In this document: positions 7,662-16,297 of the stretch, piece after piece | Layout: the number at the start of each line of letters is the position of its first letter | Position numbering within the stretch: position 1 is the stretch's first letter | NCBI RefSeq assembly: GCF_006539185.1 | Contig: NZ_BJMN01000036.1 | Coordinates: 46,180 to 110,179, forward strand | Origin: Streptomyces gardneri | GTDB taxonomy: Bacteria > Actinomycetota > Actinomycetes > Streptomycetales > Streptomycetaceae | Reading direction: 5' to 3' | DNA: 64,000 bases | The notes under the pieces: model-generated | Databases searched by the model: none | Told to the model about the DNA's origin: nothing | What the model saw: only the letters and a program-made list of their open reading frames with translations | Translations under genes and position numbers: made by a program

Positions 7662-9119
7662 TCACTCGAAGCGGGCGGCGAGCAGGACCACGTCCTCCTC
7701 GTCGTCGACGGTGTCGAGTCCGAGGCCCTCGGGCAGCAGGGTCCGCAGGATGTGGTCGGCGATCGCGCCCGGGTCGCCCCGGTCCGCCCTCGGCACGCTC
7801 GAGGCGGCCGCGTGGAGGCGCGCGAAGGCCCGGTCCATGGCGTCGCCGGTACGGCGGAGCAGCCCGTCCGTGTAGAGAAGCACCGTTTCTCCCGGGGCGG
7901 GGGACAGCTCGACGCTCGGCGCCTCCCAGCAGGAGAGCATCCCGAGCGGGGCCGAGAGCGAGGTCTCGACGAACTCGGTGCGGTGGTCGCCGATGATCAG
8001 CGGCGGGGCGTGTCCGGCCCCGGCCAGGACGATCCGGCGCTGTGCGGGCTCGGCGTACGCGAAGAGCGCCGTCGCCGAGCGCGCGGGCTCGGTGAGCCGG
8101 AGCAGGAGCTCCAGGTCGGAGAGGACGGCGACGGGGTCCTCGCCCTCCATCACCGCGTACGCCCGGAGGGAGGCGCGCAGCCGACCCATGGCGGCCAGCG
8201 CGCTCGGGCCGGTCCCGGTGACGGAGCCGACGGCGAGCCCGAGGGCGCCCTCGGGCAGCGGCAGCGCGTCGTACCAGTCGCCGCCGCCCCGGGGGCCGGT
8301 GCGGTGGCGGGCGGCGAGCTGGACGCCGGGGACGCGGGGGAGGCGGCTCGGGAGCAGCTCCTCGGCGACGGTGGAGACCTGGGCGCGGGCCCGCTCGACC
8401 TGGAGGAGGCGGGCGATGTGCTCGGTGGCGAAGCGGCCGTAGAGCCCGATGAGGTGGCGCTGGCGTTCGGAGGGCTCGGCGGGCTCGTCGTAGAGCCAGA
8501 CGGCCGCGCCCAGCCGGCCGGCCTCCTCGGTGGCGAGGGGGAGGGCGTAGCTGGCGGCGTAGCCGAGGCGGGCGGCGACCTCACGGTGGCGCGGGTCGAG
8601 GCCCTCCTCCGTACGGACGTCGGGGATGGCGATCGGATCGGGGACGCGGGCCGGGTCGGCGGGATCCGGGAGGCCGTCGAGGAGGCGGCCGTAGCTGGTG
8701 GCGCCGCGCGGGACGGTCTCGATCGTGCCGAGCTCGGCGTGGGCGAGCCCGAGGCCGATGGTGGTGGCGGGGCCGAGGCCGTCGGCGGGTTCGAGGACGA
8801 CCATGCCCCGGCGGGCGCCGACGAGCGCCGCCCCGGCGCCGAGCACCTCGGGGAGGGCCGCGTCGAGGGACGAGGTCCTGATGAGGCGCTCGGTGAGTTC
8901 GTGGAGGGTCGTGAGGTCGGAGACCCAGCCGGCCAGTCGGTCCTGGATCAGCGCGCCGGGCGGGAGGGCCGCGTCGGCGGGTGTCGCCGCCGCGGGGACC
9001 CCGGAAAGAGGCGCCGTAGTGTGCGGGGGGTGGGGAACCGTGGAATCGATTCCGGCCACTTTCGGCATGTGTGGGGCGCTCATGTCAGTCGGCTTTCCGA
9101 CCGGTGCGTTTGACGCCAT
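7662..9119 (-). CDS. GAF plus SpoIIE-type PP2C serine phosphatase
   Basis: About 485 residues. A GAF-like domain occupies about residues 70-240 (DLTTLHELTERLIRTS opening, then a GAF core). The C-terminal PPM/SpoIIE domain (about 250-485) has RTGPRGGGDWYDA, the SpoIIE domain opening, plus VGSVTGTG, AGAGHAPP and LYTDGLLRR. Such proteins dephosphorylate anti-anti-sigma factors. I start it at ATG 9119 because GGGGG lies about 10 bases upstream; ATG 9083 (MSAPHM) is an alternative. No anti-sigma antagonist is encoded next to it. Confidence 0.85.
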   Translation of the reverse strand: MASNAPVGKPTDMSAPHMPKVAGIDSTVPHPPHTTAPLSGVPAAATPADAALPPGALIQDRLAGWVSDLTTLHELTERLIRTSSLDAALPEVLGAGAALVGARRGMVVLEPADGLGPATTIGLGLAHAELGTIETVPRGATSYGRLLDGLPDPADPARVPDPIAIPDVRTEEGLDPRHREVAARLGYAASYALPLATEEAGRLGAAVWLYDEPAEPSERQRHLIGLYGRFATEHIARLLQVERARAQVSTVAEELLPSRLPRVPGVQLAARHRTGPRGGGDWYDALPLPEGALGLAVGSVTGTGPSALAAMGRLRASLRAYAVMEGEDPVAVLSDLELLLRLTEPARSATALFAYAEPAQRRIVLAGAGHAPPLIIGDHRTEFVETSLSAPLGMLSCWEAPSVELSPAPGETVLLYTDGLLRRTGDAMDRAFARLHAAASSVPRADRGDPGAIADHILRTLLPEGLGLDTVDDEEDVVLLAARFE

Positions 9120-9733
9120 AGCATCGCAAACCCCCATGTCATTCTGCGCCGCTCGATGCATCCACATGTACACGCACCGGAGGAGCGATGTCCAGCATTG
9201 TCCCCATGGGACTTGTGGTGTCCGTGAGCTTGGACGCAGGGGTTGAAGTACGCGAGAAGTTGGCTGAAAATTGCCCCCGGTGTGCACCTTTTGCGGTCGA
9301 CTGGCGTCGTTTGAAAGCGCGTCATTCCGAGCGTGCTGGGTACGTACTCGATGACAGGCAGGGGCAGTTGGAGCTGCCCCGGAACGTGCCGTGGAACCCC
9401 GGCGTCTTACGTGCCGCAGGCCCCGGCCCGTCCCCCAGTGGCGGGGAACGTGTTCTGACCCGGCTTGGATCTGGCACCGATACGGACCGACCTGGCTCGA
9501 CCTGGTTCCGACCTGGCTTCACCCGGTTCCGACCTGGCTCCACCTGGTTCTGACCTGCTCCACCGGTTCCTCCCCGGCTCGACCTGGCCCCACCGGTTCA
9601 TACCTGGCCCGTCGACCCCGCTTTCGGCGCGGGGCGGGGCGCCACCGACCTTGTACGCGCTGATACGCACGGTGAAGAGATCTGCACATGGTGTGATGTG
9701 GATTCGGCGTTCAACGGAAAGGAACGAGCGCTC
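9120..9733. other. 614-bp divergent intergenic region, no convincing gene
   Basis: It separates the phosphatase and prim-pol genes. An open frame starts at ATG 9188 behind GGAGG, but it has A/T at many third positions, contains a TTA codon and runs into a degenerate repeat, so I do not call it. The AT-richer part (about 9230-9350) probably contains the divergent promoters. The 3' half is the repeat described separately. Confidence 0.6.
9455..9620. repeat. Degenerate ~10/11-bp tandem repeat (CGACCTGGYT-like)
   Basis: About a dozen copies of a 10-11 bp unit (CGACCTGGCT, CGACCTGGTT, CCACCTGGTTC, CCACCGGTTC and similar) run head to tail upstream of the prim-pol gene. Copies diverge by one to three bases. 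No protein, tRNA or hairpin explains it. It could be replication-slippage debris or a cluster of binding sites. Confidence 0.75.
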
Positions 9734-10441
9734 ATGCGCGAGATCCTCGGAATCCTGGGACCCCTCGTGAAGCGAGGCAGGCGACGCAGGCTCCGGCTCC
9801 GGCGCGAGGCGACGACCGCCCGGCTCGCCGCGGCGGTCGCCTACGCGGTCGAGTGGGACTGGCCCGTCCTGCCGGGAGTGGGCCTGAAGACGACGACCCG
9901 CACGGCCGCGGGCCCCCTCTGCGCCTGCCCCGACCCCGAGTGCGCGGTGCCCGGCGCGCACCCGTTCGACCCCGGGCTCCTCGCGGCCACCACCGACGAG
10001 CGGATGATCCGCTGGTGGTGGACCAGGCGGCCGGAGGCCCCGGTGGTGCTCGCCACGGGCGGCGGCGCGCCCTGCGCGGTGAGCCTGCCCGCGGTGGCGG
10101 GAGCGCGCGCGTTGACCGCGCTCGACGCGATGGGCATGCGGCTCGGCCCGGTGGTGGCGACGCCGACGCGATGGTCGATCCTCGTCGCCCCGTACGGCCT
10201 CGAACGGCTGGGGGAGCTGCTGTACGCGAAGGACAGCGTGCCCAGTTCGCTGCGGTTCCACAGCGAGGGCGGTTATCTGCTGCTGCCGCCCTCGGTCGCC
10301 GGGAGCGGGCAGGTGCGGTGGGAGCGGGCGCCGCTCGCGGGCTCGGCCAGGCCGTGGCTGCCGGACGTGGAGGCCGTGGTGGACGCCCTGGTCGAGGCGA
10401 GCACGAGCGCACCTGGCGGCGGGAGCCGGCTCACGTACTGA
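9734..10441 (+). CDS. Bifunctional primase/polymerase (prim-pol) N-terminal domain protein
   Basis: A 235-residue protein. After a basic N-terminus (KRGRRRRLRLRRE) comes a prim-pol-like region that opens AVAYAVEWDWPVLPGVG, the usual start of plasmid/phage prim-pol domains. CACPDPEC is a small Cys cluster, and FHSEGGYLLLPPS matches the C-terminal part of that fold. It has no helicase domain, unlike plasmid replication prim-pols. The ATG at 9734 is preferred because AAAGGAACG lies upstream. A free-standing chromosomal copy is common in Streptomyces; its function is unknown. The acidic catalytic triad is not obvious by eye, so activity is uncertain. Confidence 0.75.
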   Translation: MREILGILGPLVKRGRRRRLRLRREATTARLAAAVAYAVEWDWPVLPGVGLKTTTRTAAGPLCACPDPECAVPGAHPFDPGLLAATTDERMIRWWWTRRPEAPVVLATGGGAPCAVSLPAVAGARALTALDAMGMRLGPVVATPTRWSILVAPYGLERLGELLYAKDSVPSSLRFHSEGGYLLLPPSVAGSGQVRWERAPLAGSARPWLPDVEAVVDALVEASTSAPGGGSRLTY

Positions 10442-10470
10442 GCGGCGGCACACACGAGGGCCGGCACGTT

Positions 10471-10484
10471 CACCCGAACGGGTG
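10471..10484. promoter_or_regulatory. 14-bp perfect palindrome CACCCGAACGGGTG
   Basis: It lies 30 bp after the prim-pol stop and 115 bp before the next start. It has a two-base centre and no T run, so it looks more like a protein-binding dyad than a terminator. Confidence 0.35.
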
Positions 10485-10598
10485 TGTCCTGGCCCGACTT
10501 GCAGGGGAAACGGGCGCGCGGCCGACCGGGCGCCCGCCGGCCGCCGATATGTTCGCCCCACCCGACGAAGATCCCGGGCGAAAGAGCAGGTGGGTCGC

Positions 10599-11303
10599 AT
10601 GAGTCCGGTGATGAGCCCGGCGAAACTCCGCATGATCGGACTCGGAACGGCCGTCGCTGTCGCCGTCCTCGTACCGATCGTCGCGGTGGCCGGCCCGACG
10701 GGCGATCCCGTACGACCCGCCGGCCCGGGGGACGCGAAGTCCGGAGCCCGGGACGGGGCACGAGCCGGGGACGGCGCCGGGGCCCGGGCCGGGGACGGGG
10801 GGCTGCTGTCGGACCTGGGGCTCGGGCGCGGAGCCCGTACGGCGGAGTCTCCCGCCGCCGGTGCCGCACAGGACCGCGCTTCCGCCCCTTCCGACTCCCC
10901 CGCCGCCCCATCCGCCACTTCCGTCCCATCCGCCACTCCGGCGGCCCCGGAACGGATCACGAAGTGTGGGCCGGAACTCGCCTCTCCCGAGGGGATCGAG
11001 GCACAGACCTGCGTCCTGGCCGAGGGGCCCGACATCTGGGCGCGTACGTACTACCGGAACGCCACGGGGCAGCAGCTCGACGCGTTTCTGACCCTGATGG
11101 CGCCCGGCGGGCGGACCGTACAAGTGCGTTGTCCGGTCGCGGCGCAGGACGAACCGGGAACCTGTGAAACACCCAGGGAACGCGGTCAGGGCAAGGCCAC
11201 GGCGTATACGGCGGTCGCGGAATTCGCAGGTACCGGCGAAGGGGGCAGCACCCCGCTGCTGCTGAGGTCGGGCAGCAACACGGCGGACACCGAAGGAAGT
11301 TGA
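10599..11303 (+). CDS. Secreted or membrane-anchored protein, function unknown
   Basis: A 234-residue protein. A hydrophobic segment at about residues 10-33 is a signal or anchor, and a Gly/Ala/Arg-Asp low-complexity linker runs to about 110. A compact C-terminal domain of about 115 residues carries three cysteines (TKCGPEL, QTCVLAE, RCPVAAQDEPGTC), suggesting disulphides. The domain TYYRNATGQQLDAFLTLMAPGG looks like a beta-rich extracellular fold. ATG 10599 is chosen over upstream in-frame starts because the hydrophobic segment follows directly. No family recognised. Confidence 0.7.
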   Translation: MSPVMSPAKLRMIGLGTAVAVAVLVPIVAVAGPTGDPVRPAGPGDAKSGARDGARAGDGAGARAGDGGLLSDLGLGRGARTAESPAAGAAQDRASAPSDSPAAPSATSVPSATPAAPERITKCGPELASPEGIEAQTCVLAEGPDIWARTYYRNATGQQLDAFLTLMAPGGRTVQVRCPVAAQDEPGTCETPRERGQGKATAYTAVAEFAGTGEGGSTPLLLRSGSNTADTEGS

Positions 11304-11345
11304 GTGCCGAACGCCCCGGCGCGGCCTGGGGCGGGCATGGAAAGG

Positions 11346-11383
11346 CCCGATCGCTGGCGACGGGGGATGCACCAGCGACCGGG
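11346..11383 (+). terminator. Probable intrinsic terminator
   Basis: CCCGATCGCTGG and CCAGCGACCGGG form a 12-bp stem with one mismatch, 40 bp after the secreted protein gene. No strong T run follows. Confidence 0.55.
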
Positions 11384-11523
11384 CTTCCAGAACGGTAACA
11401 AGAGATCTGCTGTTCGCAAATTCGATCTCGGTTATTCGGACAGGGATTTACCCGCCCGCAGACCGGGTTGTGGCGGAAGTCACCGACTGGTCGGTCTGTC
11501 AGTCACCGATACCACCTGGGGTA

Positions 11524-12501
11524 TCAGCTGAGAGTCACCTGACGGTTCGTGAGGCCGCCGCGCGCCCGCCGCTCCTCGGCCGTGAGCGGAGCGTCCGAGG
11601 CGAGCGCCCCGGCGAGCCGCTCGGCGAACTCGGCGGCCGGCTTCTCGCACTGCTCGGCGGTCATGGAGGTCGGCAGGTCCCACACCGGCACCATGAGGCC
11701 GTGGGCGCGGAAGGAGCCGACGAGCCGGGTGTTCTCGCCGAGGGACGTGCCCTCGCCGGCCTGGAGCCGCGCGAGCGCGTCGAGGAGCTTCTCCTCCGGG
11801 TGCGGCATGACCCAGCGCAGGTGGTTCTTGTCCGGGGTCTCGCACCAGTACGCCGAGTCCACGCCGGTCAGCTTGACCGTCGGGATCGCGGCGGCGTTGG
11901 CGCGCTCCAGGGAGGCGGCGACCTCGGGGTCGGCACCGTCCGCGGACGCCGGGATCCAGAACTCGAAGCCCGTGTGGACCTCCGGGGCGAACGGCGCGTC
12001 CGTGTCGAGCAGCTCCTGCAGACGCGTGCCCTCGGCCGGCACGCGGCGCGGCGGGACCGGGTTGCCCGGCTCGGTCTCCAGGGCGCGCTGGAGGGTGTCG
12101 GCGAGGTCGCGCGCGAGGTCGCCGGAGGAGGAGTCGTTCTGCAGGGCGAGGAGGACGGAGCCGTCGTCGCGGCGCAGCGCCGGCCACGCCATCGGCAGCA
12201 CGGTCGCGAGCGTCACGGACGGCACGCCCTCGGGCAGCCCGCCCTTCAGGGTGAGCGGCACGGTGGCGGCGGGCACGAGCTCGCGGAGCGCGACCCAGTC
12301 GCACTCGCCGGGCAGACCCTCGAAGGGGCGCTGGACGAGCTCGGTCACGGCGTGCGCGGCGGACCGGCCGTGACAGGCCTTGTAGCGGCGGCCCGAGCCG
12401 CACGGGCAGGGCTCGCGCGCGCCGACGACCGGGATCTCCCCGCTCGTGACCTGTGCCTGGCCGGCCTTGCCGGCCTTCGTCTGGGGGCGCTTCTTGGCCA
12501 T
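11524..12501 (-). CDS. DUF5926 family protein with SEC-C zinc motif
   Basis: A 325-residue cytoplasmic protein conserved in Streptomyces. After a Lys-rich start (MAKKRPQTKAGKAG) comes a SEC-C type zinc-binding motif, PCPCGSGRRYKACHG, with Cys32, Cys34, Cys43 and His44. The rest (about 50-325) is a single unnamed domain with no catalytic signature I can identify. SEC-C motifs also occur in SecA and bind zinc or ribosome/SecB partners, but the role here is unknown. The ATG at 12501 follows a purine-rich leader. It is a single-gene unit. Confidence 0.8.
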   Translation of the reverse strand: MAKKRPQTKAGKAGQAQVTSGEIPVVGAREPCPCGSGRRYKACHGRSAAHAVTELVQRPFEGLPGECDWVALRELVPAATVPLTLKGGLPEGVPSVTLATVLPMAWPALRRDDGSVLLALQNDSSSGDLARDLADTLQRALETEPGNPVPPRRVPAEGTRLQELLDTDAPFAPEVHTGFEFWIPASADGADPEVAASLERANAAAIPTVKLTGVDSAYWCETPDKNHLRWVMPHPEEKLLDALARLQAGEGTSLGENTRLVGSFRAHGLMVPVWDLPTSMTAEQCEKPAAEFAERLAGALASDAPLTAEERRARGGLTNRQVTLS

Positions 12502-12693
12502 GGTGTGGCTTTCTCCCGATCGCGGCGGTGCTGTGTGCGTGCTGTATCGGGCGCGAGCCTAGCCGCACAGCGCACCACCGCTCCTCAGGCGGGGCGCGGG
12601 CCCCGCCCGGTACGCGCCGGTCCAGGGGGCGTGGGCCCGGGGCGCGTGCCGAGGGCGCGTGCCCCGGGGGCCTGGTGCCCCGATGCCCCGGTG

Positions 12694-13209
12694 TCAGTCC
12701 AGATCGTCGTGCGCGTCGAGGAAGTCGAAGCCCGAGCCGCCGCCGACGCGCGCCGCGAAGTCCTCGCGGCGGTGTCCCTCGGTGACCACGACCCAGACCG
12801 TGACCTCGCCGGTCGCGCTGTCCCGCACGCCCCAGTCCTGGGCCAGCGCGCTGATGATGTTCAGCCCGCGTCCGCCCCGTGCGGTGACCGAGGGCGTGGA
12901 GGGCACGGGTCTCGTGGGACCACCGCCGTCCGTCACCTCGACCCGCAGACCGCCTGACGAGTCGACCCGCCATGCCGCCAGGACGTCGCCCTCGCCCCGT
13001 TCCGCCCGTCCCAGCGGCCTGCCGTAGCGACAGGCATTGCTGAGCAGCTCCGAAAGGATCAGTACCGCGTCGTCGACGACCGATTCGGACACCCCGCTGC
13101 GGTACAGCTCGTCCCGCATCCGGTGTCGCGCCTCACCCACGCCGGCAGGGCCATGGGGTACGGCCATGCTCGACGACGTGGGCACCTCTTGTGCCACCAC
13201 CAACGCCAC
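12694..13209 (-). CDS. RsbW-like ATP-binding regulator (HATPase_c)
   Basis: A 171-residue GHKL ATPase of the Streptomyces regulator type: N box LILSELLSNACRYG, G1 VEVTDGGGPTRP, G2 GGRGLNIISALAQ. The GTG start at 13209 follows a perfect AAAGGAGGT seven bases away, which decides against the longer open frame to 13296. The tail ends in an acidic FDFLDAHDDLD. No partner lies adjacent. Likely a sigma-factor antagonist or serine kinase. Confidence 0.87.
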   Translation of the reverse strand: MALVVAQEVPTSSSMAVPHGPAGVGEARHRMRDELYRSGVSESVVDDAVLILSELLSNACRYGRPLGRAERGEGDVLAAWRVDSSGGLRVEVTDGGGPTRPVPSTPSVTARGGRGLNIISALAQDWGVRDSATGEVTVWVVVTEGHRREDFAARVGGGSGFDFLDAHDDLD

Positions 13210-13377
13210 CCCCGAGACCTCCTTTGCCCCACGCCACCGTGTGGATGCCCCACTGGACTGGACCGGAAACCGGCCAAGGGACGTGGCGTGTCGCACTCGT
13301 GACGATCGAGTACGCGCCGAACGCGCCGGTGCACTCCCTGTAAGCGCTGGGGACGGTGTGACGAGTGGGGCAGGAGA

Positions 13378-14208
13378 TCAGCCGCGGCCCAGCTGGGCGA
13401 GCACCTGCTTGGGACGGTTGGTGATGATCGCGTCCACCCCCAGGCGTACGCAGAGCTCGACGTCCTCGGGCTCGTCCACCGTCCAGACGTGGACCTGGTG
13501 ACCGGCCTTCTGGAGCCGCAGGATCACGGCGGGGTGGTGGCGGACGATCCGGATCGAGGGGCCCGCCACGCGCGCGCCCGCGGGGAGGCGCCCGTCGCGC
13601 AGCCGGGGAGTGACGAACTGGGTGAGGGACACGGTCGGCAGGGTCGGCGAGGCGGCGGCGATCCGGTGCAGGGAGCGGGCCGAGAAGCTCATGATCCGTA
13701 CCGGGGAGTCGTCGCGGGACGCCGGGGCGTCGAGCCCGAACCGCTTCAGGAGCTGGAGGAGCCGGTCCTCGACCTGGCCGGCCCAGCGGGTGGGGTGCTT
13801 GGTCTCGATGGCCAGCTCGACCCGGCGCCCGGCGTCGGAGACGAGCTCCAGGAGGCGCTCCAGGGTGAGGACGGAGGTGTACTCGGGGTCTCCCCAGTCG
13901 GGGCTCTCCGAGGCGTCGTCCCGCTCCTCCCGTTCCTTCCAGACGCCGAAGTCGAGCGCGGCGAGGTCGGCGAGTTCGAGGGCGGAGACGGCACCGCGGC
14001 CGTTAGACGTACGGTTGACTCGTCGGTCGTGGACGCAGACGAGGTGGCCGTCGGCGGTGAGCCGGACGTCGCACTCCAGAGCGTCGGCGCCGTCCTCGAT
14101 GGCCTTCACATAGGCGGCCAGGGTGTGTTCCGGGGCGTCCTCGGAGGCTCCGCGGTGGGCGACGACCTGGACGGGGGCGCTGTTCGGGTGCTGCCGTGCG
14201 TGAGTCAC
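13378..14208 (-). CDS. Glycerophosphodiester phosphodiesterase
   Basis: About 276 residues of GDPD TIM-barrel. The opening VAHRGASEDAPEHT contains the catalytic His-Arg and the metal-binding Glu. ALECDVRLTADGHLVCVHD supplies the remaining Glu, Asp and second His. AIETKHPTR and VHVWTVDEPEDV match later strands. No signal peptide is seen, so it is cytoplasmic and releases sn-glycerol-3-phosphate from glycerophosphodiesters. GTG 14208 is the best start because the fold begins shortly after it; the ribosome site is weak. Confidence 0.92.
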   Translation of the reverse strand: MTHARQHPNSAPVQVVAHRGASEDAPEHTLAAYVKAIEDGADALECDVRLTADGHLVCVHDRRVNRTSNGRGAVSALELADLAALDFGVWKEREERDDASESPDWGDPEYTSVLTLERLLELVSDAGRRVELAIETKHPTRWAGQVEDRLLQLLKRFGLDAPASRDDSPVRIMSFSARSLHRIAAASPTLPTVSLTQFVTPRLRDGRLPAGARVAGPSIRIVRHHPAVILRLQKAGHQVHVWTVDEPEDVELCVRLGVDAIITNRPKQVLAQLGRG

Positions 14209-14416
14209 GGCGTCATGGTGCCATTGGCGGGGTAGGACGAGCACACCGGAGGCTGTCCGTTCTGTCCGTATATAAAGGATGGGGCGCGAATGCACAGCTC
14301 CGCCTTACAGCGGTCTGACGCGCTGTGGGAAAAGCTGGTGACAACACCCTGAGCCAGGCATGACCACCCACGACCACCCCGCGCAGTGATCGAGCAGTCG
14401 ACGAGGAGAGCGAGCT
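14209..14416. promoter_or_regulatory. Divergent promoter region of GDPD and HtrA genes
   Basis: A 208-bp gap between divergent genes. TATAAA at 14271-14276 is the only clear AT-rich -10-like element. No convincing -35 or envelope-stress operator could be assigned by eye. Confidence 0.35.
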
Positions 14417-15946
14417 GTGAGCACCGAGAACGAGGGCACGGCGGTTCCGGCGGACCCGACTGCCCCGTCCGCACCTCCGACGCCTCCGACCCCTCCCGTA
14501 CCTTCGGCGCCGCCGGCGGCGGAGGCCATGGCGAAGGAACACGAGCAGGCCCCGGCCCCGGCCCCGGCCCCGGCCCCGGCCCAGACCCAGGCCCAGGCAC
14601 CTGCTCCCGAGCCCACCCCGGCACCGGCCCCCGCCCCCTCCCCGACCTCCGAGACCACGACGGTCGCGGCTCCCGTACCGCCCGCTCCCCCTGCCCCTGC
14701 GCCAGCTCCTGCCCCCGCCGCCGTCGGCGGGGCCGGTGGCTGGCCCCCGCCCCCGCCGGCCGTACCGGCCTGGGGTGCGCCCGTCCCGCCCGTACCCGTC
14801 GCTCCCGAGGCGCCCCGCAAGCGCGCCGGCGGCCTCGTGGCGGCCGTCCTGGTCGCGGCGCTCGTCGCGGGCGGTGTCGGCGGCGGCATCGGCTACTGGG
14901 CGGCTCAGCGGGGTGACGGCGAGAGCACCGGCTCGACGACGGTCTCCTCGGCCGAGGCACCGGCCTCCTTCAAGCGCGACCCCGGGACGGTCGCCGCGGT
15001 CGCGGCCAAGGCGCTGCCGAGCGTGGTCACGATCCAGGCGAAGTCCGGCGGAGCGCAGGGCGAGAGCGAGGGCGGCACGGGCACCGGCTTCGTGTACGAC
15101 CAGGAAGGCCACATCGTCACCAACAACCACGTGGTGGCGTCGGCGGCGGAGGGCGGCACGCTCTCCGTGACGTTCTCCGACGGCAAGACGTACGACGCGG
15201 AGGTCGTCGGCCGGGCCCAGGGCTACGACGTGGCCGTCCTGAAGCTCACGAACGCCCCGAAGGGGCTGAAGCCGCTGCCGCTCGGCAACTCCGACCAGGT
15301 GGCGGTCGGCGACTCGACGATCGCGATCGGCGCGCCCTTCGGCCTCTCGAACACGGTGACGACGGGCATCATCAGCGCCAAGAACCGCCCGGTGGCCTCC
15401 GGCGACGGCCAGGGCGGCGGCAACTCGTACATGAGCGCCCTGCAGACCGACGCCTCGATCAACCCCGGCAACTCCGGTGGCCCGCTGCTCGACGCGAGCG
15501 GCGCGGTCATCGGCATCAACTCGGCCATCCAGTCGACCGGAAACGGCTTCGGCCAGGCCCAGGCGGGCTCGATCGGCCTCGGCTTCGCGATCCCGGTCAA
15601 CCAGGCGAAGAACGTGGCCCAGCAGCTGATCAAGACGGGCAAGCCCGTCTACCCGGTGATCGGCGCGACCGTGAACATGACCGAGCAGGGCGAGGGCGCG
15701 ACGATCGCGACCCAGGGCACCGGCGGCACCGCCTCGGTCACCCCGAACGGCCCGGCGGCGAAGGCGGGCCTCAAGGCCGGCGATGTGATCACGGGCTTCG
15801 GAGGCCACGTGATCGACAGCGGCCCCACGCTCATCAGCGAGATCTGGACCCACAAGCCGGGCGACTCGGTCAAGATCACCTACGAGCGCGACGGCAAGAC
15901 GGCGACGGCCACGGTCACCCTCGGCGAACGCACAGGAGACAGCTAG
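14417..15946 (+). CDS. HtrA/DegP-type membrane-anchored serine protease with PDZ domain
   Basis: A 509-residue envelope quality-control protease. A long Pro/Ala-rich cytoplasmic N-terminus (1-133) precedes one transmembrane helix (about 137-160). The trypsin-like domain has His238 (TNNHVV), Asp271 (YDVAVL) and Ser353 (NPGNSGGP), a complete catalytic triad. One PDZ domain covers about 405-500 (KAGLKAGDVITGF). The GTG start follows GAGGAGAGCGAGCT. In actinobacteria this class often works with a two-component system; none is adjacent. Confidence 0.94.
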   Translation: MSTENEGTAVPADPTAPSAPPTPPTPPVPSAPPAAEAMAKEHEQAPAPAPAPAPAQTQAQAPAPEPTPAPAPAPSPTSETTTVAAPVPPAPPAPAPAPAPAAVGGAGGWPPPPPAVPAWGAPVPPVPVAPEAPRKRAGGLVAAVLVAALVAGGVGGGIGYWAAQRGDGESTGSTTVSSAEAPASFKRDPGTVAAVAAKALPSVVTIQAKSGGAQGESEGGTGTGFVYDQEGHIVTNNHVVASAAEGGTLSVTFSDGKTYDAEVVGRAQGYDVAVLKLTNAPKGLKPLPLGNSDQVAVGDSTIAIGAPFGLSNTVTTGIISAKNRPVASGDGQGGGNSYMSALQTDASINPGNSGGPLLDASGAVIGINSAIQSTGNGFGQAQAGSIGLGFAIPVNQAKNVAQQLIKTGKPVYPVIGATVNMTEQGEGATIATQGTGGTASVTPNGPAAKAGLKAGDVITGFGGHVIDSGPTLISEIWTHKPGDSVKITYERDGKTATATVTLGERTGDS

Positions 15947-16115
15947 GGCCTGTCCGCACGGAGGGGGAGCGGCGGGCGATCGCCGCGAACCCGTATATGT
16001 GGAGATCTTGTGAACACGGGACTCCGACCCGGCCCCCTCCCCGGCCGACCCCACCCCACGCCGCTCCCCAGCCGGTACGCTGTAGCCCGCTCCACCCCAG
16101 GTGGGCCGGGGCGAA

Positions 16116-16200
16116 GGTGGGTTGCCCGAGCGGCCTAAGGGAACGGTCTTGAAAACCGTCGTGGCGCGAGTCACCGTGGGTTCAAATCCCACACCCACCG
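16116..16200 (+). tRNA. tRNA-Ser(UGA)
   Basis: An 85-nt class II tRNA. Acceptor GGTGGGT pairs with ACCCACC, with discriminator G. The anticodon loop CTTGAAA has TGA at 16150-16152. A long variable arm and the GGTTCAAATCC T-arm are present. No CCA is encoded. Confidence 0.96.
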
Positions 16201-16205
16201 CACGA

Positions 16206-16260
16206 GGTCAGCGCCCGCGCTGACCGGAAGGGGCGCCTCTCCTCAGGGGCGTCCCTTTCT
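16206..16260 (+). terminator. tRNA-Ser terminator hairpins
   Basis: GGTCAGCGC/GCGCTGACC forms a perfect 9-bp stem at 16206-16225. A second imperfect GC-rich stem is followed by a short T-rich tail at 16255-16260. Confidence 0.6.
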
Positions 16261-16297
16261 CGTTGCCCGTGCGCCGCAGGGTGAGAAGGTTCTCGGC

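Noticed and set aside
9188..9553. Open frame behind GGAGG upstream of the prim-pol gene
   Set aside because: Third-position GC is poor, it has a TTA codon, and it runs into a degenerate tandem repeat; no family resemblance.
11160..11175. Additional parS half-site (TGTGAAAC near 11163)
   Set aside because: Only the right half resembles the consensus; the left half does not match.
14213..16198. Long minus-strand open frame across the HtrA gene and tRNA-Ser
   Set aside because: It runs through a certain tRNA and is antisense to a complete catalytic triad on the plus strand.
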